Below are positions 1-11,579 of a stretch of 64,000 nucleotides of DNA, one piece after another. The stretch is taken from the NCBI RefSeq assembly GCF_040954645.1, contig NC_092803.1, positions 13,889,230 to 13,953,229 on the forward strand, read 5' to 3'. The position numbers were made by a program, and so were the translations under genes. The DNA comes from Diabrotica undecimpunctata. Lineage: Eukaryota > Arthropoda > Insecta > Coleoptera > Chrysomelidae. Position 1 is the stretch's first letter. Each line of letters begins with the position of its first letter. A model generated the notes under the pieces. That model was not told where the DNA came from and searched no databases. It worked only from the letters and a program-made list of their open reading frames with translations.

Positions 1-192
1 TCCATACACATAATTCAACCAAAGGGGCTGTAGATACGTTTGACCAAATGTCTCCGAACATTGCTGTAATAGGAAGACTAGAAGGTGACCGCTATGCATA
101 TTTTACAATATGATGAGTATTGCAGGAGTAAACGCTTTAGTAATCTACCATCACAATGCAACTAAAAACAAACAGGAGCCATTATCAAGATA
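1..192 (+). pseudogene. piggyBac transposase fragment (cut by window edge)
   Basis: The window opens inside a piggyBac-type transposase. The first frame reads NSTKGAVDTFDQM, the conserved block that carries the third catalytic aspartate of the DDD triad in this family. After a stop near position 110, a one-base frame change continues with IAGVNALVIYHHN, matching the helical segment that follows in piggyBac transposases, and ends at a stop at 192. The N-terminal part lies outside the window. It is a decayed remnant. A separate piggyBac-like cysteine-rich C-terminus occurs at 56625-56740, and I see no evidence that the two belong together. Confidence 0.75.
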
Positions 193-212
193 AAATTTTA
201 TGCTGAAACTTT

Positions 213-1110
213 ATGTCTATGTTGGACTATGGGACTATGTCGTCTGCAAATCTCAAGTTGTTCAGAAATTCTCCATTTATCTTGACTCCAATATTCTGCC
301 AATTATTGTTTCTTATAGCACTCTGCAACAAAGCGGTGAATAGCTTAGGAGAGATGGTATCTCCTTGCCTAATACTCCTCTCGAAGGGAAATGTATTTGT
401 GCTGCCATAGTACATTCTAACTGCAGCTGTTGCGCTATTATATATATTCCGAAGAAGAGAATTGTGTACCTATGGTCAATACTGCACTCTGTAAGAGCTC
501 TTAATATGGAGCTAGCTGGACTGAGTCAAACGCTTTTTTAAAGTCTACAAATATTAATATCAATGGCTTGTTGTATTCTGTAACTTTCTCTATTAAGGAT
601 TTTATTACTTGTAGGTGGTCATTCGTTTCAAAGCCACTCCTAAATCTAGCCTGCTCTAATGGTTGGTGAAAATCCTTCTTAGGTTCCAGTCTGTTAGTAA
701 TTTTTCTAATAAAGAGCTTATATAAATGAGATAACAAGCTGATAGGTCTGTAGTTTCCAATTTATGTTACATCTCCTTTTTAGTGCAATATTATCATAAT
801 GGCACTATTCCATTTTTCTGGTGTAACTCCTTCAAAGAGGCGGGCATTATAAAGGCTTTTTAAAACTTTTGCATTCTCCTCCTAATTTTAGGATTTCACT
901 TACAATGCCATCTTCTCCAGGTGATTTGCTGTTCTTCATACCTTTTAACGCTGATTCGATTTTCTCTTCGGTTATATCTGGAAGTTCCTCTGATCCTTGA
1001 TTTTGTATGGCTGGAATTTTCACCTCTGGAATGTGAACATCTCGACGATATAATGTTCTATAGTACTCTTCGATAATTTTCATAATTTTTTGTTGTTCAT
1101 TGATACTTTA
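213..1110 (-). pseudogene. LINE reverse transcriptase fragment, RTE-like
   Basis: Three minus-strand blocks form one degenerate non-LTR reverse transcriptase. From 1110 down to 850 comes the region before the fingers, with NSKSPGEDGIVSEILKLGG. From 737 to 501 come the palm motifs, with IFVDFKKAFDSV (motif A). From 415 to 227 come RQGDTISPKLF and FADD, the catalytic motif. The blocks are separated by frameshifts and stops, so no functional protein remains. The motif style matches APE-type LINEs of the RTE group, but the clade cannot be fixed without a tree. The 3' end abuts the piggyBac relic. Confidence 0.8.
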
Positions 1111-1247
1111 GTATTTGTTTAATATACTGTCAAAGCCAAAAGGTTCTTAGTGCATTTATCCCTAATTTTAAGTTCATAACAGTAATTTGGGATAAAGAAA
1201 CATTTCCATTAATGAACAACATTGATCAGATTGTATTATTCACAAAC

Positions 1248-1260
1248 ATCTTAATAGGTA
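1248..1260. repeat. Left target-site duplication of Penelope insertion
   Basis: ATCTTAATAGGTA here and again at 3213-3225 directly flank the head-to-head Penelope insertion, consistent with target-primed insertion. Confidence 0.8.
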
Positions 1261-1319
1261 ACAATAAAACACTGAAAACTTTGTTTTCAAAACTTCCACA
1301 AAATTTATTTTAAATTCTT

Positions 1320-1360
1320 ATCACTACAGCTGTTTCGGCTGATTGCCTTTCTCAAGTGAT
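1320..1360 (-). ncRNA. Hammerhead-like motif with altered core (Penelope type)
   Basis: Minus-strand copy of the block described at 3068-3108: ATCAC/GTGAT outer stem, core TTGAGAA instead of CTGANGA, GGC/GCC stem, GAAA, palindrome ACAGCTGT, then A. Two core positions differ from the hammerhead consensus, so activity is doubtful. Confidence 0.45.
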
Positions 1361-1393
1361 CTGTTTTTGGCATGGGTTTACACTTTATAGTCT

Positions 1394-2258
1394 CTAATGA
1401 AATAAGTTAAGGAGGGGAGAACTGTTTGTCTCAAGCTGGTCATTCAGAATTATATCTGTGTTTTTTAATTTGTTGATTTCCATAGATTCTAACAAAGATA
1501 GCTTAAGGCCTTTATTTTGAATGTGTAGAATTTTAAATTCGTCATCAAAAGAATGATTATGATCTAGAAGGTGAAGTGCGTATGTAGAATCTGTTTTTCT
1601 ATTATTGAAAGCCCTTTTATGTTCTGCTATTCGTTTATTAAAATTTCTACCTGTTTGACCAATGTAAGTTTTTGGGCAGTCGCCACATTTAAGTTTATAC
1701 ACACCACTGTGTAAGTGTTTTTTATGTTGGCTCTTATTGTTTTTAATATATTTGCCTAGGTTATTATTTGTTCTGAAAGCTGGTGTTATTCCTTTCTTTT
1801 TTATGTGTTTGGCTATTTTTGTTGATATTTTGCCTGTATATGTAATCGAGCAGAAGGTACTGGGTTTTTTCTCTGGTGGTGGAAATACTAAGTTCAGGGC
1901 TTTCTTGTGTAGTTTTTGATTTAACATTTTATTAATTGTTTGTTCGTTGTATCCATTGTTTACTGCTATTTGTTTAATGATATTTAATTCTGTCTCAAAA
2001 TTGTATTTTGACATAGGAATTGCTGTTAATCTATGTAACCTACTATGATAGGCTGCCAGTTTATGTTGTGTGGGATGGGATGATGAATTGTGAATAGTCG
2101 TGTCAGTATGGGTAGGTTTATGAAATATGGAGAAGTCATGTTTGTTTTTAAGTCTGGTAATTTTTAAATCTAAAAAATTTATGGATTGATTTTGTTCTGT
2201 TTCTATTGTAAATTCAATATGACTATGAAGAGAATTAATATACGATAAAATTTTTTAG
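1394..2258 (-). CDS. Penelope-like RT end plus GIY-YIG endonuclease (5'-truncated)
   Basis: This is the C-terminal part of a Penelope-like element protein. The frame enters at the head-to-head junction, with no start of its own. It first shows the tail of the reverse transcriptase (NFLDLKITRLKNKHDFSIF, then HKLAAYHS), then the linker. From about 1740 to 1394 it shows the GIY-YIG nuclease: GVYKLKCGDC with the C-x2-C insertion typical of this class, TYIGQTGRNFNKRIAEH with the catalytic arginine, HLLDHNH, and LLESMEI with the glutamate. The frame is open to the stop at 1394. It starts about 70 bases further upstream than its plus-strand twin. It cannot move alone because most of the RT is missing. 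Confidence 0.85.
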
Positions 2259-3034
2259 ATTTAAAAATTACCAGACTTAAAAACAAACATGACTTCTCCA
2301 TATTTCATAAACCTACCCATACTGACACGACTATTCACAATTCATCATCCCATCCCACACAACATAAACTGGCAGCCTATTATAGTATGTTACATAGATT
2401 AACAGCAATTGGTATGTTAAAATACAATTTTGAGACAGAATTAAATATCATTAAGCAAATAGCAGTAAACAATGGATACAACGAACAAACAATTAATAAA
2501 ATGTTAAATCAAAAACTACACAAGAAAGCCCTGAACTTAGTATTTCCACCACCAGAGAAAAAACCCAGTACCTTCTGCTCGATTACATATACAGGCAAAA
2601 TATCAACAAAAATAGCCAAACACATAAAAAAGAAAGGAATAACACCAGCTTTCAGAACAAATAACAACCTAGGCAAATATATTAAAAACAACAAGAGCCA
2701 ACATAAAAAACACTTACACAGTGGTGTGTACAAACCTAAATGTGGCGACTGCTCAAAAACTTACATTGGTCAAACAGGTAGAAATTTTAATAAACGAATA
2801 GCAGAACATAAAAGGGCTTCCAATAATAGAAAAACAGTTTCCTCATACGCACTTCACCTTCTAGATCATAATCATTCTTTTAATGACGAATTTAAAATTC
2901 TACACATTCAAAATAAAGGCCTTAAGCTATCTTTGTTAGAATCTATGGAAATTAACAAATTAAAAAACACAGATATAATTCTGAACGACCAGCTTGAGAC
3001 AAACAGTTCTCTCCTCCTCAACCTATTTCATTAG
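2245..3034 (+). CDS. Penelope-like RT end plus GIY-YIG endonuclease (second copy)
   Basis: Plus-strand twin of the 1394-2258 frame, nearly identical at protein level. It runs through FLDLKITRLKN, HKLAAYYSMLHR, the linker, and the GIY-YIG nuclease (GVYKPKCGDC, TYIGQTGRNFNKRIAEH, LLESMEI) to a stop after the LLNLFH end. An internal methionine lies at 2387, but the homologous frame begins upstream at the junction, so that methionine is not a true start. A few substitutions separate the copies (for example LKCGDCP versus PKCGDCS). The 3' flank of this copy carries the 43-base extension, making it the primary copy of the insertion. Confidence 0.85.
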
Positions 3035-3067
3035 AGACTATAAAGTGTAAACCCATGCCAAAAACAG

Positions 3068-3108
3068 ATCACTTGAGAAAGGCAATCAGCCGAAACAGCT
3101 GTAGTGAT
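3068..3108 (+). ncRNA. Hammerhead-like motif with altered core (Penelope type)
   Basis: The order is stem I (ATCAC with GTGAT), TTGAGAA in the position of the CTGANGA core, stem II GGC-AATCA-GCC, then GAAA, palindromic stem III ACAGCTGT, A at the would-be cleavage position, and the second strand of stem I. The layout is that of a type I hammerhead, but core bases 3 and 8 deviate. In the relic at 26166-26206 the loop of stem II changes while its GGC/GCC stem is kept, which favours a structured RNA. Confidence 0.45.
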
Positions 3109-3212
3109 AAGAATTTAAAATAGATTTTGTGGAAGTTTTGAAAACAAAGTTTTCAGTGTTTTATTGTTACATAAAATGAATTTCCATCAAGTAACGGTCG
3201 AATCCATCAATT

Positions 3213-3225
3213 ATCTTAATAGGTA
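3213..3225. repeat. Right target-site duplication of Penelope insertion
   Basis: Second copy of ATCTTAATAGGTA (see 1248-1260). Confidence 0.8.
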
Positions 3226-4394
3226 TTTATCTGAAAAATAAGTGGTCTTGCCAAAAATGTACTCAAAACTTGTTAATTTTTTTTTCAATCAATTGTGTAG
3301 AAGTCTAAAAGCTTTATTTCTTCTCGTATATATTTGCAGTTACTAGCTTTTACTAAAAAATTATTTGATTGAAAAAGTATAATAGGCAAATAAAAACATC
3401 AGTTTATCACTTTTCGACCAAAAACATCGAGCATCTTATAAAATAATTTGTCAGAAAGTGACAACCGTATAAAAGTAGACATAAATCCATCCTCCCCGAG
3501 GCAATATTGCTCCTCTTATGTCCGATAAAATATGCAACAGACCCGTCTGACCGTTGTGTCGGATAAAATACGGAAAATGACCTCTCTACAACCGCATAAA
3601 AAATAAAGCGACCGGCCGACGGTCGCGCAGACAGCTCCATAAATATGCGAAGTTCGAAAGTCATTTCATTTCACTAAACCTTCCAGTTAAATCGCCTTCA
3701 AAATAAATTTAGAAAACCTTTTATCGCTGTTTACTTTTCATAATGGAAACTGCAGACTGTCTCTTTGTTGGGATCTTACAATTTATCCCCGAGCGTAAAT
3801 ATTTGATCTTTATTTCATTTTTTTGACACCCGTCGTCTGCGAGAAGAATAAGGGTGTACTTTAAACTAGAGCCCTGAGGGTTACAACACCAAAGCGATTT
3901 TGGAACGTCAGTCGCTTAATAGTCTACCAATTGTGTAAGATGTGTAACATATGGCTCACACGAAACAGGATACTTAACACATCTTCATGTTCTTTTAATT
4001 TAGTTGGACCTTTCTGTCAAGACTGAATTTAACAATTAATAAATATTGAACCTATATTTTATAATAAAATGTAAGATGTCTTCGTAATATTATTTGATTT
4101 TAATACATTAAGTAGTACTTTAAAAGAATTTAGTGACTTTGCGATAAACCTGCGCAGATAAGATAATATCACACAAAATTTACAATAAACCAAGTAAAAC
4201 AAACAATAACTAAAGAAAGCAATATCAAGAAAGCTCCGGTTTTGACTTAACTTCTGGCAAGATTCTGCAAGAAGTTTTAGATGAGTGCTTAAAACTAATA
4301 ACTGTTATATTCAATCCAATTCTACATTTAAACTATATTCTTAACTCATGAAAGGTGGCACAAGTCCTAATTATCCTTTAACCCGAAAAAAAAA
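3226..4394. other. No gene recognised
   Basis: AT-rich sequence apart from a more GC-balanced patch at 3470-3660. The open frame there (minus strand, 85 codons) has no recognisable motif and is probably chance. Confidence 0.4.
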
Positions 4395-4988
4395 CCGGTG
4401 TGGCATTCCAGTGGGACTGCCGGTAGAAGTTACACTTCTATACACGCATTCGCCGTTACAAATTTATTTGGGAGTCAATCTGCACAATCATTACATATGT
4501 AATGCTATAGGTAAGACAAAGACATAGCAGAAAGAGAAACAGAATTAATAACAACTTACTAACAATTAATAAACAACATTTGACCTGTAATAGGATTATA
4601 GTAAATGAAGGATTGATCAATATTTTAATGAAAATATATACTTTTATTTTAATATATGTATGAAAGGAGTTGAATGCAAACATGTTTTTACACATACTCT
4701 GCAGTAAAATTCATTGTTTATTTTGTTATTAATATAAAAATACAATACACCGAAACATAATTCAATATAATAATACAATACAAATTAAAATGCAATATTC
4801 ATAAGTATTTAAAAATGACAATAACCTAAAAAAAACACTACAATACAGTGCAACATAATTCAATATAATAATACAATACAAATTAAAATGCAATATTCAT
4901 AAGTATTTAAAAATGACAATAATATACATAACTTTTCTACTTACGCATACGTTTAATTTACTATGTAATAATATTAATAAAAAAAGTC

Positions 4989-5060
4989 CTCCCCGACTGG
5001 GAATCGAACCCCAGTCTCCCGCGTGACAGGCGGGGATACTGATTACTATACTACCGAGGA
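4989..5060 (-). tRNA. tRNA-Asp(GTC)-like gene inside a mobile element
   Basis: On the minus strand the 72 bases begin TCCTCGGTAGTATAG and carry the anticodon arm CCCGCCTGTCACGCGGG, with GTC in the anticodon position, then the B-box-like GGTTCGATTCC. A run of seven T follows within five bases of the 3' end, a proper Pol III terminator. Compared with insect tRNA-Asp, the D loop has AATCA where GGTTA is expected, so both conserved D-loop guanines are lost. The T stem has a mismatch in the canonical register. It may therefore be a pseudogene or a tRNA-derived Pol III promoter. It lies within the Helentron-like element; the other copy has a different tRNA-like sequence in this slot. Confidence 0.8.
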
Positions 5061-5212
5061 CATGACACAAACAAATTTCAAAATTGCCAGTTCTGGGTCA
5101 TAGAGTGATTTATTGAGATTATTATTTTGAAATACAAAAGACTAATATAATCATAAACATTTAATAAATAATACAAAACATATCACATAAATAATAATAT
5201 TAATAAATCTTT

Positions 5213-5276
5213 TATTATATATATATATAATATTATATGTATATATATAATATATATATAATATTAAATATATATA
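5213..5276. repeat. TA-rich simple repeat
   Basis: Imperfect alternating TA tract inside the Helentron-like element; the partner copy has one at the same place (59203-59290). Confidence 0.85.
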
Positions 5277-5736
5277 CAAAAGGAACATTTTTATATTCGA
5301 GAGAGGAAGAGAGAGAAAATATATCTTCTGTCTCTCTCTTACTCATTATCTTACATATGTAATGATTTCACAGATTCACTCCCATACAAATTTCCAATGT
5401 GGAGCGCGCGTATAGAAGTATAACTTCAATAAGTCAGAAAATGTATCTTCCTACCGGCCTATAAGCCTTCTACCTATACTCAGCAAAACCTGTGTGTTAC
5501 AGCCTTTGTAACCTATCGACAAAACATATTTGTAGATGTATATTTACTGCAAAAAAAAGATCGATTTTCGATAAATGGCTTTTTAAACATTTTTTTATTT
5601 TAGTTTCAGTTTTATTTTAGTAATTATAATGTTATAGATATATTTAAGTGAGCCATGTGAATAGGCAACCAAAAATACTCTATAAAGTGACGTTTAAGGA
5701 ATGGTTGCGAATATAAAGTGGGGTTATAATAATATT

Positions 5737-5875
5737 TGATGGATTCGACCGTTACTTCATGGAAATTCATTTTATGTAACAATAAAACACTAAAAACTTT
5801 GTTTTCAAACTTCCACAAAATTTATTTTAAATTCTTATCACTACAGCTGTTTCGGCTGATTGCTTTTCTCAAGTT
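5737..5875 (-). mobile_element. Penelope-like 3' end fragment
   Basis: Minus-strand copy of the Penelope 3' end, including the roughly 40-base outer extension (TGATGGATTCGACCGTTAC and following) and most of the hammerhead-like block (5837-5875). It is cut inside CTCAAGT, followed by a T-run. No coding sequence is retained. Confidence 0.8.
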
Positions 5876-6084
5876 TTTAATATGCCTTTCTCAATAATAA
5901 TATGTTGTTTAAAATGGGTAGTTTATTAAATTAGAATGTTAAGTTACTGATTTAAGTGTATATTCTGATCTGAAAAGCCTAAATGTCGACAAAATTCTCG
6001 ATAGAAAAGTAAGGAATTCTCTAGATCACCAAAGATGGCCTTGTTGCGAAATGGATTGTTCCAGAAAATTCAAACATTCATATC

Positions 6085-6850
6085 TTCTTCTTAAAGTGCC
6101 TATCCGTTTCGGATGTTGGCGATCATCACGGCTATCTTTACTTTATTTATTGCAGCGCGGAACAGTTCAGTGGTAGTCGTGTTATACCACTTTCGTAAAT
6201 TTTGAAGCCAGGAAATGCATCTTCTTCCCGGTCCTCTCTTACCATTTACTTTCCCTTGGAGAATCAGCTGGAGAAGGTCGTAACGTTCTTGATTTCTCAT
6301 TACATGTCCTAGATATTCCAACTTTTTAGTTTTGACGGTCATGAGAATTTCACATTCTTTCCCCATTCTACGCAGGACCTCCACATTAGTAACTCTGTCA
6401 ACCCAGGATATACGTAAGATACGCCTATAACACCACATTTCGAAAGCTTCGAGCCGATTCATAGATGCAACAGTCAGTGTCCATGCTTCCATTCCGTAGA
6501 GCAGAACTGTGAATATGTAGCAGTTCAATAGACGGCATTTTGTTTTTAATGATATGTCTCGACTGTTGAAAATGGTTCTCATTCTAACGAATGCTGCTTT
6601 TGCTTTTATTATTCGCTGTTTAATTTCTGTTAAGTGGTCCCATTGGCTATTTAAATTGGTGCCTAGATATGTATATTGCTCGACTCTTTCGATATTCTGT
6701 TGGTTGATTGTAAGATGAGCGTTTAGTATTGGTTTTTTACTAATTGTCATAAATTTGTCATATGACAAACATTCATATATAGAACAAAATCGAATATGAT
6801 TTATTGCCAGATGGTTCTGGAACATTGAAAAGGTATAAATACTCGGTGAT
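6085..6850 (-). pseudogene. LINE RT C-terminal domain, RTE-like, uninterrupted frame
   Basis: A minus-strand open frame of 241 codons (6825-6100) covers the C-terminal part of an APE-type LINE protein. Near the N-terminus it shows VEQYTYLGTNLNSQWDH, then TVLLYGMEAWTLT, LEAFEMWCYRRILRISWVD, LEYLGHVMRN and GKRGPGRRCISWLQNLRKW. These follow the catalytic palm domain in insect RTE-like elements. The palm motifs are absent upstream, so this is a 5'-truncated insertion. The frame is intact, suggesting less decay than most LINE relics here. No RNase H is visible. Confidence 0.85.
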
Positions 6851-8150
6851 TTGGATTCAAGATGGCCAGTTTTAGTATGAAAGTTAGTTAGAGTCAGTCA
6901 ATCAGTTACAGTTCAGTAAGTCAGAAGGTCCAATTGTTCAATATAGTGAGTTAAATGAAGATTAAGAAACAGTATAAAGAAAATATTATTGAAGATTAAA
7001 AATTATGTTATGTATAAATGGTGATTGGATAATGGAAGAAGTATTAATTGAATATTAAAATTATATAATATATTTGGTGATTGGATATTGGTATATTGAA
7101 AAGAAGAATAAAGAAAATATTATTTACATAACAATCTCTATGACACCGATTCGTCGCCCTAAAACAAATAATTAAAGCGGACCTCCCAAACCTGCATATA
7201 AACTTAGACCTTCTTTAATTTACCCAATAGCCAAAGTGCTAATTTCGGCATAAGTAGTAAGGTAGTAAGGTAAGTTATGCGTTTTAAAGTTAAAATTTCT
7301 TTTATGATTAAAAAAAAACAAATCACCTGTATTTTTTAACGTTGTATTTTTACTAAAAGTTTCCTTGATAGTCGATTATAAAAATAGTTTATTGCTTGGA
7401 ATTTACAAACTAGAAGGCAATCAAAACAATCCTTAATTCTAGCCCTTATTAAGAGTCCCTATAAATTCTGCTTCTTAGCAGTAACAACACTCTTTAGTCC
7501 CCAATTGGGACGACTACATCTTGCGTTTGACACTTTCACACACTCTGGACATTCATATCTCGCGCTAGGTGTATAAGAATTATTTCGCACTTTCAGAAAA
7601 AAATTTCTTAAGAAAGTAGTAGAAGGATCTCTCGACACTTTATAACATACTCCATCGTCTTCAGTTAGGAGAATCATAACTCGCAGTCTACGTAAAATAA
7701 AAATTATTTCGCACTCCCAGAAAACTTTTTCTATCTAGTCCTTAGTCGGACAACCCATCCCGCGCTACGTAAAATTACATATTTCGCTTTCATCACGTAT
7801 GATCATGCATACTCGATATAGCAAAGTGGTCAATTTTAAACTTGGTAATTTTCAACACAAATTGTAAAATAAAAGTGTTTATAAAAGTAGCTGTGCTCGA
7901 ATAAAATAAAAATATTTAGATTAAGATTAAGTAGTGATAGTCTTTCTTAATCACCCATTTCGAAGTTTGGTTTTGTCATATGTTGAGGATAAGAGACAGT
8001 CACATGACTTTGAGATGTATGTAGAAAGGCTCAGAGTAACTATAGACAAAGATAACGTAAGCAAACTTGGCGTATCATAGCAATTCATTAAGACTCGGTA
8101 AACAAGACTGCAAATAAAACTAAACAAGCTTTTCCCTTATACTAGTTTCC
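6850..8150. other. AT-rich, no gene; internal duplications
   Basis: 6960-7130 repeats short motifs (GTGATTGGATA, TAAAGAAAATATTA). 7550-7800 contains two diverged copies of a stretch containing CGCGCTA-GTA and ATTTCGCACT. A 72-codon minus-strand frame at 7459-7677 falls on this duplication and matches nothing I know. Confidence 0.35.
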
Positions 8151-8600
8151 ATCTCTTAAAATCTTACCTGATAGATACTTGCTGGTGAAACAAGGAACCA
8201 AGTACACTAACTGTAAATCCTGTATACACTTAGTATAACACCCATGTGTTATACTTAGTGCAGTAGGCGTCCCACAAGGCAGCGTCACTATCTGAATACT
8301 ATATTTCTTCTATACAGCAAAAATTCCAACAACAAAACTAACTATATTAGCAACGTATGCAAACGATATTGATATTTTGGCATCCCACACAGATCTATTA
8401 TCAGCGACAAAAAACTACCAATCAAACCTAAATAGAATTCAACAATGGTCAAAAATATGGCCAATCATATCTAATGGAACTAAATCACTTCGCAAAACAT
8501 TTACGCTGGCCCTCTACTCTACTGTACGACCAGCTGGTTTGTACCCCCAGATGAACACATATCCGTTGTCCGATATCTAGAGCAGTTAAAAACCAATAAA
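8150..8600 (+). pseudogene. LINE RT fragment, Jockey-like
   Basis: Fragmented plus-strand frames show LKSYLIDTC, then VGVPQGSVT (motif B-like, usually AGVPQGSVLGP), then TTKLTILATYANDIDILASHTD. In the last of these the catalytic Y/FADD appears as YANDID, so the second aspartate block is altered. NRIQQWSKIW follows. These are the palm motifs of Jockey-type reverse transcriptases. Stops and frame changes occur between blocks. Neighbouring LINE relics are of a different type. Confidence 0.7.
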
Positions 8601-9189
8601 ATTAAATCAATGACGGCATAACATCGAATTAAGGAATTATGTTTCCTGTACACAGCGTTAATATTAATAATAATCGATATAGGTTAATTCTGGATCAGGA
8701 CACTCTACATTAACTGCATTCTGAAATTTATTATTCTGTCCTAGGCATTTCCTGGGAAATTGTTTTAACTGTACCCGGATACATCCCTAGAATCATTATA
8801 CATCCGCAAGTTATTTTTCCGTTATGTTCACCAACATTTGGTTACGAATAAAGAAGAATCTACTGTCTACAACATCTCTCCTTGGTCACCATTTATTCCC
8901 ATCTTTTATTTATCTTTCCATATCGGACCTGAGTTTGGCTTACCATCATCGCTTTATCTCATTATATTTCATAAATTGTTATATTTATTGTGATATATAT
9001 CTTTGTAATGATTCTCAGTGAGAACATTTGCAGCTAAACATGACTTAATCGTGCTAAACACATTTTACAAACTACTACAAAGACGCATGTATACGTGGAA
9101 ATCGCCTAGAGATAACGGAGAAGACCGGTTATTATAAGAAACCAAATAGACTATATACTTGTTAACAAAAGATATCGAAATATGATATC

Positions 9190-11090
9190 GAAACACCTAC
9201 CCAGGCGCTGATATTAAATCTGACCACAATCCTTTAGTGGGCGTGTATAGAACCAAGTTAAAGAAAATACGCCGAAAAACTGTAAAAAAACATGACATAA
9301 GAAAACTGAAATGTAGTAAAGTAAAAGAAATAGTCAGCAAAAAAAAATTGAAAATTGAAATAAATCGATAATACAACGGAAAGCACAGAAGAGAAGATAG
9401 AACTATAGTCGACATTAAAAACAATTTTATGAAAAACGAAGAAGTTAAGAATAAGACATAGATGACGACTGAGATTCTGCAGCTGATGAAAGCAAGAAGG
9501 AAAATCAAGAACAATAACTCTATGTATAAAATATTACAACGAGATATACAGAGAAAGATCAGAGAAGTCAAACATAAAGAACTGGAGAAAAAAAAGAGAA
9601 AAAAAAGAGTAAGTAAACTTGTTAATGACAACGAAGAGGTAATCGGGAACAAATACAGTATTGATAATACCTGGAAAAATTACATACAAAATTTATTTTT
9701 TGATGAGAGGGAGAACCAGTCCCCAATACCTACGGAAACAGGACCACCTATAGTATTGGCAGAAATAAGAGCATCCATAATATCACTAAAAAAAGGGAGA
9801 GCTCCAGGACCAGACGGAGTACAGTCTGAATTTCTTAAACTTCTTGATAATGAATCTTTAAGAATACTATATAAAATCTTCAATAATATCTATGACACAG
9901 GACATATTCCAAAAGATTGGCTAGTTTCAGAATTTATTACGTTACCAAAGAAACAAAGAGCGAAAAAGTGCGAAGAAGTAGCGATGTATATATTATACAT
10001 CGCAGAATATACAAGCTATGCGAAGAGAAAATACAAGACACACAGATTGGATTCATGAAAAATGATGGATGTTCTAACAAAAGCCCAAATAGATGATAAA
10101 GACCGGCGTATAATACAAAAATTTATACTGGAACCAATCACAATAAGATCAAATCTTGGAGATAAACCGACGGAAGCCATCCAGATTCTGTGAGGCGTTA
10201 GACAAGGATGTACACTTTCAACTATATAATTTAACCTATATTCAGAAGAAATATTTAGTTAAGCCTTAGAAAATTGCGAACATGGAATCCTTTTAAATGG
10301 ATAACGCCTAAACAACATCCGTTATGCAGAGGACACCGTTATTTTTGCAGACAGTTTAAACAGTTTACAGCAACTGATAAACAAAGTAAATGAAGTAAGT
10401 GAAAGATTTGGCCTACAAGTAAACATATCAAAAACTAAATTTATGGTCATCAGCAAATATAAAATTAGAGACGTCCAACTGCTTATCCAGAATACACCAG
10501 TTGGCCGAATAAAACAGTTTATCTATCTTGGAACAATAGTAAACGACCAACGGGATCACTCACAAGAAGTAAAATGTAGAATAGAGAAGGCTAGAAGTGT
10601 ATTAAACAACATGGCCAAACTCTTTAAAAGCCACAACCTTAATCTGGAGATAAAAGTAAGGCACCTACGATGTTATATCTTGATATTATACTATGGAGTT
10701 GAATCCTGGACACTCACTGAAGCGATGGAGAAAAAACTTGAAGCCTTCGAGGTGTAGCTATACAGAAGAATCCTAAGGATATCATGGACGGACAAGATAA
10801 ACAACGAGACTGTATTACGAAGAATGGAGAAAGAAAGAGAAGTGAAGTATACGATTTAAAGGAGAAAGTTACAATATCTCAGACATATAATGAGAAACGG
10901 CACTAAATACAGATTACTTAAAATATTCCTTTAAGGCAAGTATTCGGAAAGTGAGGAATTGGGAGAAGAATAATATCATGGTTAAAAAACTTGTTCCTGT
11001 AGTTCCCCCCAACAACAAATAGTCTATTAAAAGCAATAATTAATAATATAATTATAGCCCAAATGATCGCCAATATTAGAAACGAATAGG
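9190..11090 (+). pseudogene. LINE endonuclease end plus RT, RTE-like, degenerate
   Basis: Starting with GADIKSDHNPLVG, the last motif of an APE endonuclease, the plus strand continues through a basic linker (9462 onward) and KKGRAPGPDGVQSEFLKLL at about 9790-9840. Frames are then broken, but IFADSLNSLQQLINKVNE and QVNISKTKF (10340-10440) can be followed. Next come the C-terminal blocks IKQFIYLGTIVND, LYYGVESWTLTEAMEKKLEAFEV and RRILRISW. The catalytic FADD reads YAED. There are several stops. A single decayed copy of about 1.9 kb, without the 5' part. Confidence 0.8.
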
Positions 11091-11309
11091 CACCAAAACA
11101 AGAAGAAGATGTCTTTGTGTTCAGACCATTGGCTGGCTTTATTGTTTTTGTTTTGCTCTTTATTTATTTTCTTTTTATCTTGCAGCCTATAAGTGCAATG
11201 AATAATTTCCAAATTATTTTTTGATTTTTTTTGATATAAAAATCTTCAACATGCAAAACAATGTTTAATTCAGACTGGTCGGCCGAATAGATGTACATCA
11301 ATGTCTTTG

Positions 11310-11575
11310 AGCAGCATCCATTCTCCTTCACGATGGACTTCCAAGAAGATTTCCAGAGTCCTCATCCACATTATCCTCACATCGCTTTCTTGGTCTTTTA
11401 ATCGGTCTCTTTCCTTGCATTCTTTTTGGAAGCCTCTTTTCTTCTATCCTAAAAACATGACGTGCCCATTGAAAACGCTGCATGTGGACTGAGATAAAGG
11501 TGGTTTTATGGAGAACATCTCTCATAAAAAATGGGGAAAAGAATGGGATGAATGTTTTGGGTAGACAAGAGTAAA
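11310..11575 (-). pseudogene. LINE 3' coding tail
   Basis: Minus strand: FQWARHVFRIEEKRLPKRM, GKRPIKRPRKRCEDNVDED and NLLGS form the last coding block of an RTE-like LINE (the GK/GRPRxRW-type basic tail). Nothing upstream is retained. Confidence 0.7.
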
Positions 11576-11579
11576 TCAT

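Larger units (their letters stand above)
1261..3212. mobile_element. Head-to-head Penelope-like element insertion
   Basis: Two 5'-truncated copies of one Penelope-like element lie head to head, the left on the minus strand and the right on the plus strand, meeting near 2250. The arms match for about 0.95 kb. A 13-bp target duplication flanks the unit. The right copy carries about 43 extra bases at its outer end (about 3170-3212) that the left copy lacks. The same asymmetry is seen in the insertions at 34784-37910 and 58901-60424. Each copy ends with a conserved folded block (1320-1360 and 3068-3108) resembling a degenerate hammerhead. Both copies still hold long open frames, so the insertion looks fairly recent. 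Confidence 0.88.
4395..5427 (-). mobile_element. Helentron-like non-autonomous element (HINE-type), tRNA-bearing, copy 1
   Basis: About 1.03 kb, alignable end to end (minus orientation) with 59052-60188. Both ends carry a subterminal inverted repeat of roughly 90 bp starting with a GAAGTTATACTTCTATA-like block and including CATTACATATGTAATG. Only one end has an additional short hairpin (GGCATTCC...GGACTGCC in this copy, degenerate) followed by GCCACACC-G and a T-run. A one-sided terminal hairpin, subterminal inverted repeats and insertion in oligo-T without an obvious target duplication fit the Helentron/HINE description; this classification is inference. Inside are a TA-rich tract at 5213-5276 and a tRNA-Asp-like gene at 4989-5060. 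There is no transposase or helicase. Confidence 0.6.

Noticed and set aside
3407..3664. 85-codon minus-strand frame in GC-richer sequence
   Set aside because: No motif, no relatives in the window, no splice or promoter support.
4456..4695. 79-codon hydrophobic minus-strand frame
   Set aside because: Lies in the non-coding Helentron-like element and is not conserved as a frame in the partner copy.
7459..7677. Cysteine-containing 72-codon frame (CPEC...C)
   Set aside because: Overlaps a diverged DNA duplication; no known domain.
9197..9652. 151-codon hydrophobic minus-strand frame
   Set aside because: Antisense shadow of the LINE coding strand.
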